Origin: Trichosphaerium sp. ATCC 40318
Taxonomy: Eukaryota; Discosea; Flabellinia; Trichosidae
Reading direction: 5' to 3'
Assembly (NCBI GenBank): GCA_038496445.1
Contig: JALMLS010000207.1
Coordinates: 54,490 to 118,489 of the forward strand
Length of the DNA stretch: 64,000 nucleotides
This document shows positions 1 to 11,990 of this stretch, one piece after another (within the stretch, counting starts at the first letter, position 1; each line of letters begins with the position of its first letter). The position numbers were made by a program, and so were the translations under genes. The notes beneath the pieces are model-generated. The model saw only the letters and a program-made list of their open reading frames with translations, had not been told where the DNA came from and did no database searches.

Positions 1-699
1 TAAAACGTTTAACACTTGTAGAAAGACCGTAATTTTAAGACAAAGTGTCTTGCCACTAATCACTTTTTGAATAGAATATTGTCAATCAAAAAATATTAGT
101 TGCCTTTAGTTGTAGTGCATCACGTTAGAAATCGCGAAAAAAGTATTTAATTAGCTGGGTAATACACAACAATGGTGCAACAACAAAAAAGACAATTTTG
201 TGATTGAAAGCGAATCGAAGGTTGATTGAATTGTGGAACTAAAGTTATTGCAAAATAGTTCTAAATCGCTTTATATTGTATGCAATGAGCATGTAAACGT
301 ATCTCTACAGACCACTTTTTTTTTGTGAGCAAGAAATACGAACTGAAAAGCGAAAACGGTTGTGAAATATTTCAAGGAGTTGTAGTGGTTACACATCCGG
401 TGGGAGCGCCTGCTGTCGGCTTTGGGAGCTGAAAATAACACCTGACAGATTATTGTGCTAGCCTTTGATCATGGCTTGTACTGTTCTTCAATGAACAAAT
501 AGTTAGTCAGTAAACTTTTTTTATTTTTTTCTTTCAACGACCAAATTGCCTTTCAATCAAAAACAATAATCCAAAAAACTATTTCCCGGTTTTAGGTTTC
601 TCCAAAAGCACGTTTTTGTTGATGGATCCATTCATAATGGAAGAACATAAGGCATGTTCTTGCTTAACGTCATGTCATTATTTGTGCTAAAAACAAAAC
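1..699. other. Upstream region of the fucosidase gene
   Basis: No coding frame of note is visible on either strand. The stretch is AT-rich with several homopolymer runs and presumably holds the promoter and 5' leader of the fucosidase gene that starts at 700. I could not identify a specific promoter element. Confidence 0.5.
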
Positions 700-2787
700 A
701 TGAAACTACTTGTACTTTTCTCAGTACTCTTATTTGTTACAGTACATGTACATGGCGCTTATGAACCAAATTGGGCTAGTTTAGGTAATCACGTGATTGT
801 TAAACACAAAATGAATAGTTTCTAAACCAAATGTTGTAGATGCAAGGCCTATACCCACGTGGTATGATGAAGCTAAATTTGGTACGTTGGAAAAAGTGTA
901 GTAAATGTAAGTTGACAATGTTTCTTGCTTATTTTTGTTTAGGCATCTTTATACATTGGGCGTTTATAGGTACCACTAATAAATTACTTACTCTTTACTC
1001 AACGAGAGGTTATCAATAGTGTACCGGCGTATGGCGCAGTAGGTCATTACAAGTTACCTGACCAGGGCCTTGCAGAATGGTACCAGTACAACATGCGTCA
1101 AGTCAACAGCACAGGTAACCTCCTTTCTTTCGTTTGTTTTTGGTTAATTCTTTGTAGTATGGCGTTTCCATCGTGATACCTACGGTAGCGCGTCTTATAC
1201 TGACTTTGCGCCAGAATTTAAGCCTTATCTCTGGGACCCTGAAAGGTATATTGGTTCATACTGCCGATAATTAAATATAAAATAGGTGGATGGATACTAT
1301 TCAAAAAGCAGGTGCAAAGTACGTTGTTCTTACGTCCAAACATTGCGATGGATATGCTCTATGGCCTTCTCAGCAGAAACAACATTGGAACGCCATGGAC
1401 GTCGGCCCACGTGCGTGAGAAAAGTATATTCAAGGATTTCTTTGTTGTTAAGTTGAAACAGAAAGAGATTTGGTTGGACCTATTATGGATGCAGCAACAA
1501 AGCGTGGTATACATAGAGGGTTGTATTATTGTAACTATGAATGGTATAACGATGATTTACTTAGTAGTCAACCGCATAATTACATCACAAACGTATGCGA
1601 ACGCTTAATTGTTTGACCAGAAAATTAACCTTTTTTTAGACGTGGCTGCCGATGTACAAGGACGTCATTAGTACATATAAACCTGATGTTATTTGGGCTG
1701 ATTATCCTATTAATCACCCGTCTTCTTGGTGGAATAGTACTGATTTATTGGCGTGGATGTATAACGAATCACCAGTGAAAGACAGCATTGTAACAAATGA
1801 CAACTGGGGCACTGACACTCATGGTAAGCATGGCGGTTTTTACGTTAGCGAGGTAAGTCCATAATTACGGAATACTTCATTCTAAGCTAACATGTACCAG
1901 TCTGGTCGCGGTCATGAACCCTTGGATCATAAGTGGGAGTATAACAGGTACAACTTTTTATAAAACAAAGTATTTTTCTGATGATTGTTTTTAGAGGACT
2001 TGCTTTGTCTTTCGGATACAACCGTCAGGAAAATGTGTGCACCTCTCTGCTACAATTCGATTGTCTATTAGTTTACGTTATAATTAGGTGACTCTTTATG
2101 CAACAGCACAAGAGCTTATAACACTGCTTGTTAATACAGGTAAACTCAGATATCCAGTAATAGTTTTTTCTTAGTTCTGCTTAGTTGCTCACAACGGGAA
2201 TCTGCTTCTAAATGTTGGTGAGATCTAGAAAACGGTTATTTTATTTACAAGCTTACGTTTATCTCCAAGGACCTACTGCAGATGGTCGCATAGATGACTT
2301 ACAAGCTGAGAGAATTCTCGAAATTGGATCTTGGTTGAAAATAAACGGCGAGGCGATTTATGGAACAAAGATTTACTCTACTCAAAAAGAATTGAACCAA
2401 AATATTTGGTACACACAAAAGAAAAGTGAATCAACAGTATACGGGTTTATACAGGAATGGCCAGAAAGTGAGTGACATGAACAAAACTGTTTTTCCTTTT
2501 CAATTCTCAAACTTTTCTCATTTGCCTTCTTCAATGTTGTTGACTGTATAAACTTTAGGCGGTATTGTTTCCTTTCCTAGCATAGAAGAAAAACCAACCC
2601 AGGTATTATTATTTGGATACGAGAATCCACTTGAATTCAAGATTGAGTCTAAAGGTATGTTCAAGTAGACAGTTGTTTCCACTCAACTAGTACATTTATC
2701 TTACTAATAGGTATCTCCGTCTCACTACCTCCTTTTGAACCAAGCCTTTTATCACACATGTGGGCTTTTTCAATTAAATACGTTTGA
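700..2787 (+). CDS. Secreted alpha-L-fucosidase (GH29), multi-exon
   Basis: A glycoside hydrolase family 29 enzyme that removes terminal alpha-L-fucose from glycans, probably in a lysosome-like compartment or outside the cell. The first exon encodes a clear signal peptide ([19 protein letters not shown]). Joined exons then give the family's [15 protein letters not shown] start, FIHWG, and [14 protein letters not shown] near 1330. VIWADYP near 1690 carries the aspartate that aligns with the GH29 nucleophile. NLLLNVG and [13 protein letters not shown] lie near 2200-2360. The end is spliced to a short tail closing at FSIKYV. About ten small introns interrupt it, and the first begins with the palindrome gtaatcacgtgatt. 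Length and motif order match a full GH29 catalytic domain. The family is certain; some exon borders, especially 2000-2260, are approximate. Confidence 0.88.
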
Positions 2788-2988
2788 TTAACTCAACAAT
2801 ATACAGTGGTGATAAACTGTTGATAGCTCTTTGTAATAAAAGTATAAAGATAACACTGAGAATCAATTGGAACGTTTTTATTTCTTAACTTGATGACGTG
2901 TATTAAGTTTGGCATTTGATACAGTCTATTGCTTATCTTGTGATCGTTCACTTTGAATACAGCAATATATTGTTTGCTTTTTGTGGTG

Positions 2989-4172
2989 TTATGCTTGCTC
3001 TGGTGGCTTGCAATAATACCCCAACGGAACATCAAGTAAGTATACATTATATCCGCGAAAATACCTATCAGTGACAAGTGCAGCGTCCTCACCAATTCTA
3101 AAGTAAGGCGAATCTTCTCCAGAACCCATTGCCTGCCCAGAATGCTTTTGTAGAAACAGTTGACCATCCATTGGCCAAAATATTGTTTGCTGGTCCTAGT
3201 ACATTATATTAATATCACGTGGTGGAGTTACATCAAAAAAACACCAGCACCAGTAACAACTCTTCAATCAATTTTTTTGGAACGAACAAAATTTAGGCTA
3301 CTGTGCTGGCACGTGCAAAACGGTAAAAAGGCATAGGAAAGTCTTATTAATACTGATAATAATAGTAATACCTGGATCATAAAAATGCCACGAAAACGCG
3401 TTGTAGCATCTATCCCAATCTTGGAGAGTACCATTACAAAACTGTTTTATCAATTCATTCAAATGTATGATACAATTTGTTTGCACAGTTGTAATTGATT
3501 GCGCAAAGAGCGCTTTTAACTTTACCACGTCTTGTTCTCTATTACCTGAAAACTTGGAGAGTAGTTATTCTTACACCCCAATTTAGTCAACCCATGAATG
3601 ATAACACCAACATCCCAAGAGGTTCCTTTCTCTGTAATAAAATCTGATAGGACTTGTATTCTTTGTGGAAATTGCAAGTCGTCTATATCAAAAAAGATGA
3701 TCCACTTTACTTCTTCGTCATCCCTCAGTGTTGTAGCCGCCTTATTCCTATTTTCTCCAGCAGTGTACCCTTGTTTATGAACCAAAACATTTATAGCTAC
3801 TCCAGAAATTGAACGGTTAAACGTTGACAAGATTTCCGTAAAATCCTCTTGGTTGTGAATGCACGTGTTAAGGTGAGAAATACTAAAGACTATTCTACCT
3901 GGTAGTGTAGTAGATAACGTAGTGATAGTAAAAAGTACTCTTCTGAAGTAATACAGAGTACTATCATCACATTTTGCGCCTATTATTTGGGCAAACATGG
4001 TTATAACTGTTTTTTCTGTTATGACCATTGGTTTTTCTTTTACCTTTGTAATAATAGTTGTGGTTGTAACTGTATTGTTGGGAATTTGTACCATGATGTA
4101 TATAATAAAGAAAACGTTCAATATCAGGCACAGTATACCAGTTATTTTTATTGATAAGATAAACTTTGTCAT
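2989..4172 (-). CDS. Type II membrane glycosyltransferase, DxD type
   Basis: Likely a Golgi glycosyltransferase resembling the GT92/DUF23 or GT-A class. The chosen start at 4172 gives a short cytoplasmic end (MTKFILSIKITG) and one hydrophobic anchor (LCLILNVFFIIYIMVQ). A catalytic-type domain follows with ENRNKAATT and WIIFFDIDDLQFPQR; the DIDD stretch fits a metal-binding DxD motif. A C-terminal block holds GEDAALVTDRYFRGYNVYLL. An intron of about 44 bases near 3535-3580 restores the frame into VVKLKALFAQ. Splicing between about 3180 and 3310 is unresolved. The frame stays open upstream to 4409, but that start would bury the anchor. Glycosyltransferase is well supported; sugar specificity is unknown. 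Confidence 0.65.
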
Positions 4173-4464
4173 GACAGATGATTTGGTTTGTAGTTCGTTT
4201 GAATATTGTTGAAAAAACACGTGATGTCTGGCGTTGCACATTAGAGTGTTTCGAAGTTTTGGCCAGTAAAACCGTCTTAGCAAAGAGATCAAGGTGTGTA
4301 GGCAACTTTCAAACTTGAGGAGATAAAAGATCTTACTAGAGTTCATATATGTGGCAGATCCAACCATCATCGGAGTAGTCTGAATAAGACCGATATTCAC
4401 TAGCATCATGTTAAAGGGTACTGGTCTAGCAGTGAGCGTAAAGGTGTCCGTTAAGGTATTTTAG

Positions 4465-4968
4465 GTTCCTAAATCGTGGCGAAGATAATATCTTTGGTGC
4501 GTGAGTATATCTCCTTTTCTACATTATCTAATTACTTGTGTAGTAAATCACTACCTTTATAGATGTATTAGGTAACGATAATACTGTATTACAAGTTGCA
4601 GATGTCACACCAGAATCAGTACACGATTTCGTAGTCTATACCTTGGTAAGTTCTTTTAGACAATCATTCACGCTAATGTTCTCCGAATCTGTCAGTAAAA
4701 AATACAGCCAAAGTTACCGTTGAAGAGGGCCAAGTGGCAGATTACTATACATGTAACGTACCAGTACGAATAAAAGTATGTTTGGACTTGCATACTATAG
4801 CACAAGGGCCTACACCAACTGATTCTGGCTTCTGGGTAAGCTGTTTAAGAAAATTAAGAAAACAAGAAAGCAATTCTATCACTTGTTCTCGTTTGACGTT
4901 GTTGTTCGCCTGGATGTGAGGTAAAGATTTACATTAAAAAAAGAAGGATTAAAGAATTAAATCAATAA
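4465..4968 (+). CDS. Small unknown protein, 5' end unresolved
   Basis: Three exons join in frame: FLNRGEDNIFDVLGNDN, then a block ending VHDFVVYTL, then KNTAKVTVEEGQV and onward to SGFW. They are separated by introns of about 70 and 50 bases with good borders. A further intron from 4837 to 4920 would add a basic tail (VKIYIKKRRIKELNQ); reading through instead stops at 4919. The composition looks coding, but I recognise no family. The first exon with the start codon was not found with confidence; an ATG at 4408 is possible. The gene is convergent with the DUF4139 gene at 5122. Confidence 0.4.
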
Positions 4969-5121
4969 AAGCTTAACTTCATAACGTGGACACTTTTTGC
5001 CTAGCTAAAGTTTGTTTTATTTTTTTTTTTGAGTTTTTTGGTAAAAGAACTTCGTTCTTCTTTTTCTTTCGCTTTGTTATTGTTATACCAATAAATATTC
5101 GTTAAATAAGTCCTCCCGTTT

Positions 5122-7701
5122 TTACATGCCTTGAGGGTTTCCACGTTGAGGTCTAAACTCAATCTCTTTGTCTGCTGGGAAGTCAATACTGTAAGAAATC
5201 TTTGCGCGTATTTCTTTTCCTGGAGCGATTTCACAACGGGTCTTAAGTAAGCTGTATGCGTCAATACTGACGTTTGGATCGGATTTAGAAGGCTCTTCAA
5301 GCTTTACTTTAATACCATTTGTAGATGAGAAAGGTAATTGGAAGAAAACCAATACAGCAACCTGTAAACAAAAGTAACAATTAAAACTATCGCAGCTTTG
5401 GGATTTTTATACTCACGTCTTCTGATTTGCAATTCTTAATCACTGCAGTTCTCGTAGTTGTTTCATGTTTAGTCTTTGTAAACATACCACCCTTTCCTTT
5501 GTTGGAGACAGTTGGCTAAAATGGTGTTAGCATTGACATGGCATAAAACCTTAAAATAGCAATTCTTTGAGTAAAATCCTTTCGGTTAAAGCTGGGACCA
5601 GCAGTCGTCTATCTCGATTCTTACCTTGCAATCTACCTTAATACCATTGTCGACTCCCAGGTATAATTTAAATGTTGCTCCGGGTTGAGTGTTCTTAAGA
5701 GTAGTGTAAGCTTTGGCGTGATATAAAAGTGACGAACCAAAAGCCTCGAATTAGCAACGAAAAAGTTATCAACGAATACGTTCATCTTGCCATCAAGTAA
5801 TTGGTATGCACTCATGTTGGTAGCTACAGCTTTGTAGTAAGCATTATTACTCTTAGTAGGAACCTATACACAAACCATTAGAGCCACAAAATACCAGAAC
5901 ACCCAAAAGGAAAATAATAAGAAAGTACAACTACTTACCACAACATATTCAAATCTAGCGTCTAGCTCGATAAAAGCAACTGTTACTTTATGAGGTTTAT
6001 TATCAGACTCAATAGTAGACTTTCTAACAATCCAGGTTAATGCAAGCACAGGATAAAAATAAAACTAATTTCTTTGATTACCTTCTAATTTGATATGTTG
6101 CACTAGTAGCGCCAGCTTCAACGCCAGCTGTGAGCAGGTTTGGTTTCTTTTCTTCAATTGCTTTCCCTCTTGCTTGTGGAGGAGGTGCTGCCGCAATAGA
6201 TGCTTCAGACATGCTGTCCATCGATGATTCATCGGAGTACATCTCTACTACGGAGCTTCTTCTCTGAAGTTGTTTGCTGGCAAAGAAATCACTCCTTTCA
6301 GTCTTCCAATCTACCTTGAGTGGTACCAACAAAGGAGGCTCGCCGCCAATGGAAGGTACAGCAGTAGAAAGGAACAAATCAATCTGTAACAAGCAGGTTA
6401 AAATAATTTTAGAGGATTGCACTTTTCTTACATTGTCCCAATTTTCTCCTGTTGTATTTGTGATCATTGCGTTGTATACAAGTCCAATAGTTTTTTGTTT
6501 ACTATCCACTCTAGCATCGTATACACTTTCCCAACTTGCTCCAAGTATGACGTAGGACAAGAGTAATGATACCTATTGCGTTGTAAGGCTCTAGGAAACT
6601 TTCGGTTCACGTACTTTTCCGGTTTTCTGAGCAGCAAGAGAAATGGTTACTTGAGACTTATCTCCTTCGGCGATAGGTCTCTTTCTTTTAATCTCATCGT
6701 TAATGTCCTTTATTTGTTTATCCAAATCTATAGCGGGTATGAGAAGATAATTTTCTTAGTAAAACCAGAAAATTCACAAATATTTGTAAAAAAAAGTACA
6801 AAGTAAGTTAAAGAGACAAGTACCTTCGTTCTTAGCTTGTAGCGCAAAATCCAAGTTATCAAGACGTTCTAACTCAGTCTTGTAAAAAGCCATAAACTCA
6901 CGTGCTGTTTCAATAGAAATAGGAGAAGATGCGACGACACCATCTTTGGAAGTAGGACTAAGAAGATTGGTTGAATAGCTTTCAACCCATTTTTTTTCTT
7001 TCTAAGGTTTTTGTGTTAACACAAACTGACGTGTTTATATTTTATCTCTGGAGGACGAACCTTGATGCGATTGCTTTCAGCTGAGAGTTTTGAACGTGCT
7101 TTCGATAATTCTTTTTTCTTCTCTCTGAGTGGTAGGTTTTCTGTGTTTATTTGGTCTTTAGGCACCTCCACGCGTTTTGATCTCTCATAAGATACCTTTT
7201 AAAGCCATCAGAGAATAAACCGTTAAAGACTTTAACCAACCAACGTACCTCAAGAATAATCCTCTTCTTATCTCCCCCACGCACGCTGATACTATCCTTT
7301 CTTATTATAGCTAGTATTGATGAGTTTTGGTGACTTTAATCTATAAAAGCCAGTACCTTCAGTCAGCATGTTATGAACTACGATATCTTGGATACCTGAG
7401 CAAGCGTAAGCGATTGCCAGTCTGAAGAAAGAGAATAGTACAACGCACCTTCTTTCTCAATGTCAATGTCTATTTTACGCGTTATCTCTGCTCTGTCGGC
7501 GTATACGGTGACTTTGCTAATAGGGCATTCATCTGTGCTTGTTTTATGAATAATGCCTGTTGGTTCTTGATCCCATAGGTTGTATTCTTCGCTTGATTGT
7601 TGTTTTACTTTTGGAGTGTCACCAGAAACGGTATTCTTGCGAGAACTCTTTTTACGCTTGCTATGCTTCTTATCACTCTTTGTGGACTTGGATTCGGCCA
7701 T
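5122..7701 (-). CDS. DUF4140/DUF4139 domain protein
   Basis: A cytosolic-type protein with the paired domains known from a widespread, functionally unclear family (mucoidy inhibitor A-like). The N-terminus is a Lys/Ser-rich low-complexity stretch (SDKKHSKRKKSSRKN). Then comes the DUF4140 signature (VTVYADRAEITRKI) near 7480, a helical middle at 6600-7200, a Ser/Met/Pro-rich linker, and DUF4139. The DUF4139 part shows ASWESVYDARVDS and NAMITNTTGENWDNV near 6450-6550, DGKMNVFVDNFFVANS near 5760, and an all-beta end. There is no signal peptide or membrane segment. About nine introns are present. An in-frame ATG at 7722 would add seven residues; 7701 gives the more natural MAESK start. The domain calls are strong, the biological role unknown. 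Confidence 0.78.
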
Positions 7702-7828
7702 TGTAACTCTTGTTGAATACAAATGAGACTGACTGACGGTGGAATCTTAAGTCAGTTGAAAACCGAAAAGTTTGGCGCTCAAAATCCTAGCGAAAAAACA
7801 GGCCAAACTCACTTGATCAAATACAATA

Positions 7829-7984
7829 ATGACGTCTCAGCAGGTATACGTTGGGGAAGGGAGTAATCTGACAACCATTGGAAAATTTCAATGCACCAGA
7901 AACGTCACATCTAAAAACCAAATCTCGCGTTTCTTAAAACCAGGTTTTCAAATAAAAGCTACGAACCATTATAAGTATCGTTGA
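7829..7984 (+). CDS. Possible small ORF of 51 residues
   Basis: An ATG-started frame of 51 codons lies in the promoter side of the DUF4139 gene, on the opposite strand. It reads MTSQQVYVGEGSNLTTIGK at its start and has mixed, protein-like composition, but no family is recognisable. It could equally be leader sequence or the first exon of something not traceable. Confidence 0.15.
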   Translation: MTSQQVYVGEGSNLTTIGKFQCTRNVTSKNQISRFLKPGFQIKATNHYKYR

Positions 7985-8862
7985 TTTTTGTTCCGCACGT
8001 CACCTTTCACGTCAGTATAAAAAGCCGTAAAATGTTGATGCTCAAAAGGAAAGTTGCTTCGTTCGCCTAACCAAACTTGTGTGAGAAGTTTAAGGACTTA
8101 AAAAATGAAAAAATCACTGATACTTTTTGCCATTTTTATTTATGGGCGCAGGACTTCACTGTAATAGTAGCAGGAAACCAAGTGGTAAAATGTGGTCCAT
8201 AAAACAGCTTTTTCTCGAATATTGTTCGAACCACTGCATGTTCTGAATACATACACTGCTACCGGAAGTAGAAATAATCGATTAGGTTAGGAAACATACT
8301 TACAACAGCTTTGTTTCGTGTATAAAATCCACGCTGAGGTTCATATGAATTTTGTTTTGTGCACTAAAATCAGTAACTCCTTTGGCAAAGGTTAGCGTTG
8401 TGTAACAAGTTTATGTTTATTTTTCGCTAGTAGTTTACTTTGGTATGTGTTTTGAGTCCAGTAATCATACCTTCTGTTGTATTTTACCAAGTTGAATGCC
8501 TCATTCTTGGCTGAAAAACCTCACCAACGCAACTGCTATTTTACAATAAGCACTGAACTTGTTGCAATCGCATAGATGTAAATAAGAAGTGAGATATTAG
8601 AGATATACTAAAACACCTACCGAGCATTTTTTCTACAAGAACTCAGGTTGAGGTCTTGGCCTGACGGAAAGCGAAATGTTCTACTTTCCTTCCGCTCTTC
8701 GAATCTTTTTGAACAAAGGCAAACAAATTCGAATATTACAGCCTGAGGAATAATTGTTTAGACCTAAGCCAGTAAAGGGCACCTGAAAACCAATGCAAAG
8801 AGGTATCAGTCTGTTCAATGCGATACTGGACGCCGGAATATTTGTAGCAGTAGTAATTTTAT
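7985..8862. other. Intergenic region without a convincing gene
   Basis: I see no frame with convincing coding character. A short ATG frame near 8104 (MKKSLILFAIFIYG) looks like a signal peptide but has no credible continuation in any spliced frame I tried. The rest is AT-rich spacer. Confidence 0.4.
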
Positions 8863-9678
8863 TTACTTTTTTTTTGTTAGTTTATAGTTTTTTTTACAAT
8901 GTAGCGACAACTGTTGAAAACTTTGGTGAACATTTCTGCTATCATAAGCACTGACTTCTTTGTATAATACTTTATTCTTCTTTGCCCATCTCTTAGCCTG
9001 TTTTTTCGTCACTCGCCGTATATCTTCTTCATCTGTTTTATTTCCGACAAGAATAATGGGAACTTTTCGTCGTGATGCCTGTGCTTGAAGTATAGAATAA
9101 TGCAAGTACTTAGCTTCTGTAAAAGAGGAGTAATCTGTGATATCCTAGGAGGAAAAAGGATTAGAACATGTGAACTTCATATGAAAGAAACGTGACAGGG
9201 CAAATGTTTTTTTTTTATCACGTGATATTTTTCATTTGAGCTAAGGTTTTGAAAGGATAGGCTGTACTTACGTAGACAATCATGAAAGAACAACCACAAG
9301 AAATAGCCGCTTGTCTTACATTCTTTAAGTTTGAAGAGCTCGGTGTATCCCAGATATCCAATACGTGATGATCGCCCTCTTTCTTTGAGACCTTTATTTT
9401 AACAAGGTATTGTTTACCAACTGTAGGTTCTAATGAAAAGAAACTGTTAGAACATTAGAGTAAGTACACGGGATGATTTCAAGCGGAAATTAGAAAATAA
9501 AGATTAACACGTACCATGCTCGGAAGGAAACTCTGAGCTATAAACACGTTGTATAAGTGCTGATTTTCCTGCAGAAAAAAGTTAGCCGCGTTCTACATTC
9601 TCCATAGTTTTCCGAAAACTTACCTACGCATGTAGCACCTACGACTACTACTCTATTACGGAATAATTCTTTGGACAT
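8863..9678 (-). CDS. Ras-like small GTPase with altered G3 box
   Basis: A Ras-superfamily GTPase of about 200 residues in five or so exons. Visible boxes: G1 GATCVGKS, split by an intron after the first base of the second Gly codon; G4 GNKTD; G5 SAY. The G3 region reads DIWDTPSSSN, where a normal GTPase has DTAGQE-like DxxG. The glycine that contacts the gamma phosphate is therefore replaced, and the catalytic Gln position is also lost. The C-terminus (KNYKLTKKK) is basic without a CAAX box, so membrane binding, if any, is not by standard prenylation. It may be a pseudo-GTPase or one locked in one state. TCACGTGA sits in an intron at 9218. Ras fold is firm, subfamily unclear. Confidence 0.82.
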
Positions 9679-10762
9679 CAGGATATGTTGATTGTGTGTA
9701 GAATGATGAAACTAAAAATTGTTTTCCCCTATTAATTAATTAATTACAAGTCGGTTTTCTGAATCGGCGAAACCCCGTAAATCTCGGCCCTCTTTTACAC
9801 GATTAAACTATATTGAGGTATGTTACTATACTTTTTTACTAAAATTTGTGATTTCACGTGAACATGAGAGGCAGGGAGAGGAAGGGAGATAAAGGTAAAA
9901 AATCACGTGATACCACTTAGCACCGGTCAACGTGAATCGTTTTTATGAACGTAGGGCATGGTGTAAATAAAGACATAGTGTTGTCAGAGTGGTACCTTCG
10001 AGGAAACAAACCACAAAGAGGCGCGGATTGTTGGTCGAAAGTTTCTCGGCAGCAACTTAATGTTTTGAGATAACGCCACATGCTCTCATGAAGCAAAACT
10101 TTCAAAGTTGTATTGTTGCCCTTGCTTCATTAGGCTCTTGGAGAATCAAAGGCGGTTGGCAGAAATAATTTTCTTTGATTCTATCTTCACACAAGTGAAA
10201 GAAAAAATAAAAAAAAGGCAAAGCGAAAAGTAACCAGAAAACTTTTGTTTGTTAATTCTAAGCTATACGCACGTGTTTACAAATATGTCGTAGTCGGCTT
10301 TTAGTTGAACTAGTCTATGGTTTTCACGTCGTATTATTCTGGCCTACAATACGCTACAGGTCTATACTACTGCTATTTAAAATGATTTCGCGACACGTGG
10401 CCAAGGTGTCAATCTACGAACTCACACATTAAGCCATTTTTTTTGAGCTATATTTTTACGGTAAACGAACAACTGCAAAAAAGTCAAACTTGGCTTCTAT
10501 AGGTAATTGTTGACCACCAAAACAAGTTCTCTTGTAGGTACATCGCTACACCGTGTTAAACTAATTCTGAAGATTAAGTCTTTACTATTTCTTGTAATTG
10601 AAGTGGACATTTTGTTACACCGACAGTGTCTTGTGGACTCATCAACTATTGCTTAGAACACAAGATAACTTGATTGCGGTGAACTCAACTTTTTGATTTG
10701 TAATTTAAAGACACGCAATGTTTCCGCCACTACAACCCAATAACAATTTTCTCAATTTGAAC
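9679..10762. other. Intergenic region, 1.1 kb, with CACGTG palindromes
   Basis: No coding frame is convincing; a 62-codon minus-strand frame at 9917-10105 lacks any family signal. Two copies of TCACGTGA lie 49 bases apart (9854 and 9903), upstream of the Ras-like gene. A direct TTAA-rich patch (attaattaattaattac) lies near 9731. Confidence 0.45.
9854..9910. promoter_or_regulatory. Pair of TCACGTGA palindromes upstream of the Ras-like gene
   Basis: TCACGTGA occurs at 9854-9861 and again at 9903-9910, about 180-230 bases upstream of the Ras-like start at 9678. CACGTG is the E-box core bound by bHLH/bZIP-type factors in other eukaryotes. Use as a control site here is inference, because the same octamer is also common inside introns of this window. 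Confidence 0.3.
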
Positions 10763-11593
10763 CTATCCAAAAAATCCACCTGACTCGTCTGAGTCTACCT
10801 CTAGAGGCAGATCCCATTCTCCAACATTGGATGGGTCAAGCCATCCTAGCATATATGTTCCTTCAGCATAGTTTGCATAGTCATAACATAAAACCTCTAG
10901 CATCTCAGCGTAGTGTATTTCTGAATCAAACATCCTATCATAATGATCTGGCGTTCTCCACCAACCATCCTCAAAACCACCCCAATAATAGTCAACAGCA
11001 ACAAAACCAGAGTTGTGAACAACGATACCCAGTCGTTGTAGTGGTTTAGGAGAATCAAAACACTTTCTAGAGCAATCGAAGCAAATCCTCTCGACATCAA
11101 GTCCACGAGATAAAGGATGATAAAAATGTGATTTCTCAGCGTTACAAATAGCGCATGGGTCATCTTCTTTATAGACTTCAGTTTCTGAGACATCTACTAT
11201 CTCTTGTAGTCTTGTAGACATATACCCATCTTCAGACGCAAACTGGTCCCATAGGGAGTCTGTGTACTTCATTTGGGTGCCATAATCATAACACAGGACG
11301 AGTTTGTATTGTTTACGTCTAACGCTCTCCAACAACCTTGGCCTGAGCTTTTGCATTACGTACAGTACTACAGCGTCTTTTAAGAACCATTCTTGGCCAA
11401 GTGTTGATTGTTTGATGGTATTACACAAATGGTTATTTACACAAAGCATACGCACAATCGCAGGCGGCTCGTCTTGTACCAACAAGTCTAACAGCAAGAA
11501 AATGATATCTGCTGGAATATTTCCTAAACTCCATGCTTCTTCTTCTGTACACTCTTGTCGCATTTTAAAATGCGTAGAACTAGTACTGGACAT
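10763..11593 (-). CDS. F-box-like/zinc-motif protein, intronless (copy A)
   Basis: A 276-residue single-exon protein starting MSSTSSTHFKMRQ. Residues 15-75 look like an F-box-type helical region (LGNIPADIIFLLLDLLVQ, then MLCVNNHLCNTIKQS), which would recruit an SCF ubiquitin ligase. A Cys cluster near residues 145-185 (CAICNAEK, then CFDCSRKCFDSPKPL) suggests a small zinc-binding fold. The acidic C-terminus ends DESGGFFG. It is a paralogue of the gene at 25398-26237. About 180 bases covering the F-box region are nearly identical between them while the rest has diverged. F-box is my reading of the helical pattern, not a perfect match. Confidence 0.6.
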   Translation of the reverse strand: MSSTSSTHFKMRQECTEEEAWSLGNIPADIIFLLLDLLVQDEPPAIVRMLCVNNHLCNTIKQSTLGQEWFLKDAVVLYVMQKLRPRLLESVRRKQYKLVLCYDYGTQMKYTDSLWDQFASEDGYMSTRLQEIVDVSETEVYKEDDPCAICNAEKSHFYHPLSRGLDVERICFDCSRKCFDSPKPLQRLGIVVHNSGFVAVDYYWGGFEDGWWRTPDHYDRMFDSEIHYAEMLEVLCYDYANYAEGTYMLGWLDPSNVGEWDLPLEVDSDESGGFFG

Positions 11594-11990
11594 GGTGTTT
11601 ACGTAAATAGAACAATTTAAACTAAGAAAAGACCGCTACTTTCACGCACAGTTTTAACATTATTCTCTGAACTTGTGTCAACTTCTTTATTGTTCGTAGT
11701 ACCATCGTAATGAACCTAATGCACCAATCATTGTATTAAGGCTTGCGACTAGTTGTGAAATATGTTATGTGAATGAGACTATTGACAATAAAACGATTGG
11801 TTCTCAGGAATATGGTTTTTTTCTAACTACGCCGTTTAGAACCTTTAATGAAACTGTCTTCAGTATATAACATTAACAGTATTTGTGTGGCGATATCTGC
11901 AAACAAGGTGGTAGGCTACAATAACTCGGTACATCGTAACACTTCAAATCATACATTTATTCTCTAAGAACCTAGGTGCTTGACAAACAT
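11594..11990. other. Spacer between copy A promoter and importin 3' end
   Basis: About 400 bases with no coding frame of note. It should hold the copy A promoter and the 3' end of the importin transcript; no specific element was recognised. Confidence 0.4.

Noticed and set aside
3530-3585. Apparent frameshift in the glycosyltransferase at SPSFQVIENKTW
   Set aside because: A 44-base intron from gtaagaat to gaacaag restores the frame into VVKLKALFAQ, so no lesion is needed.
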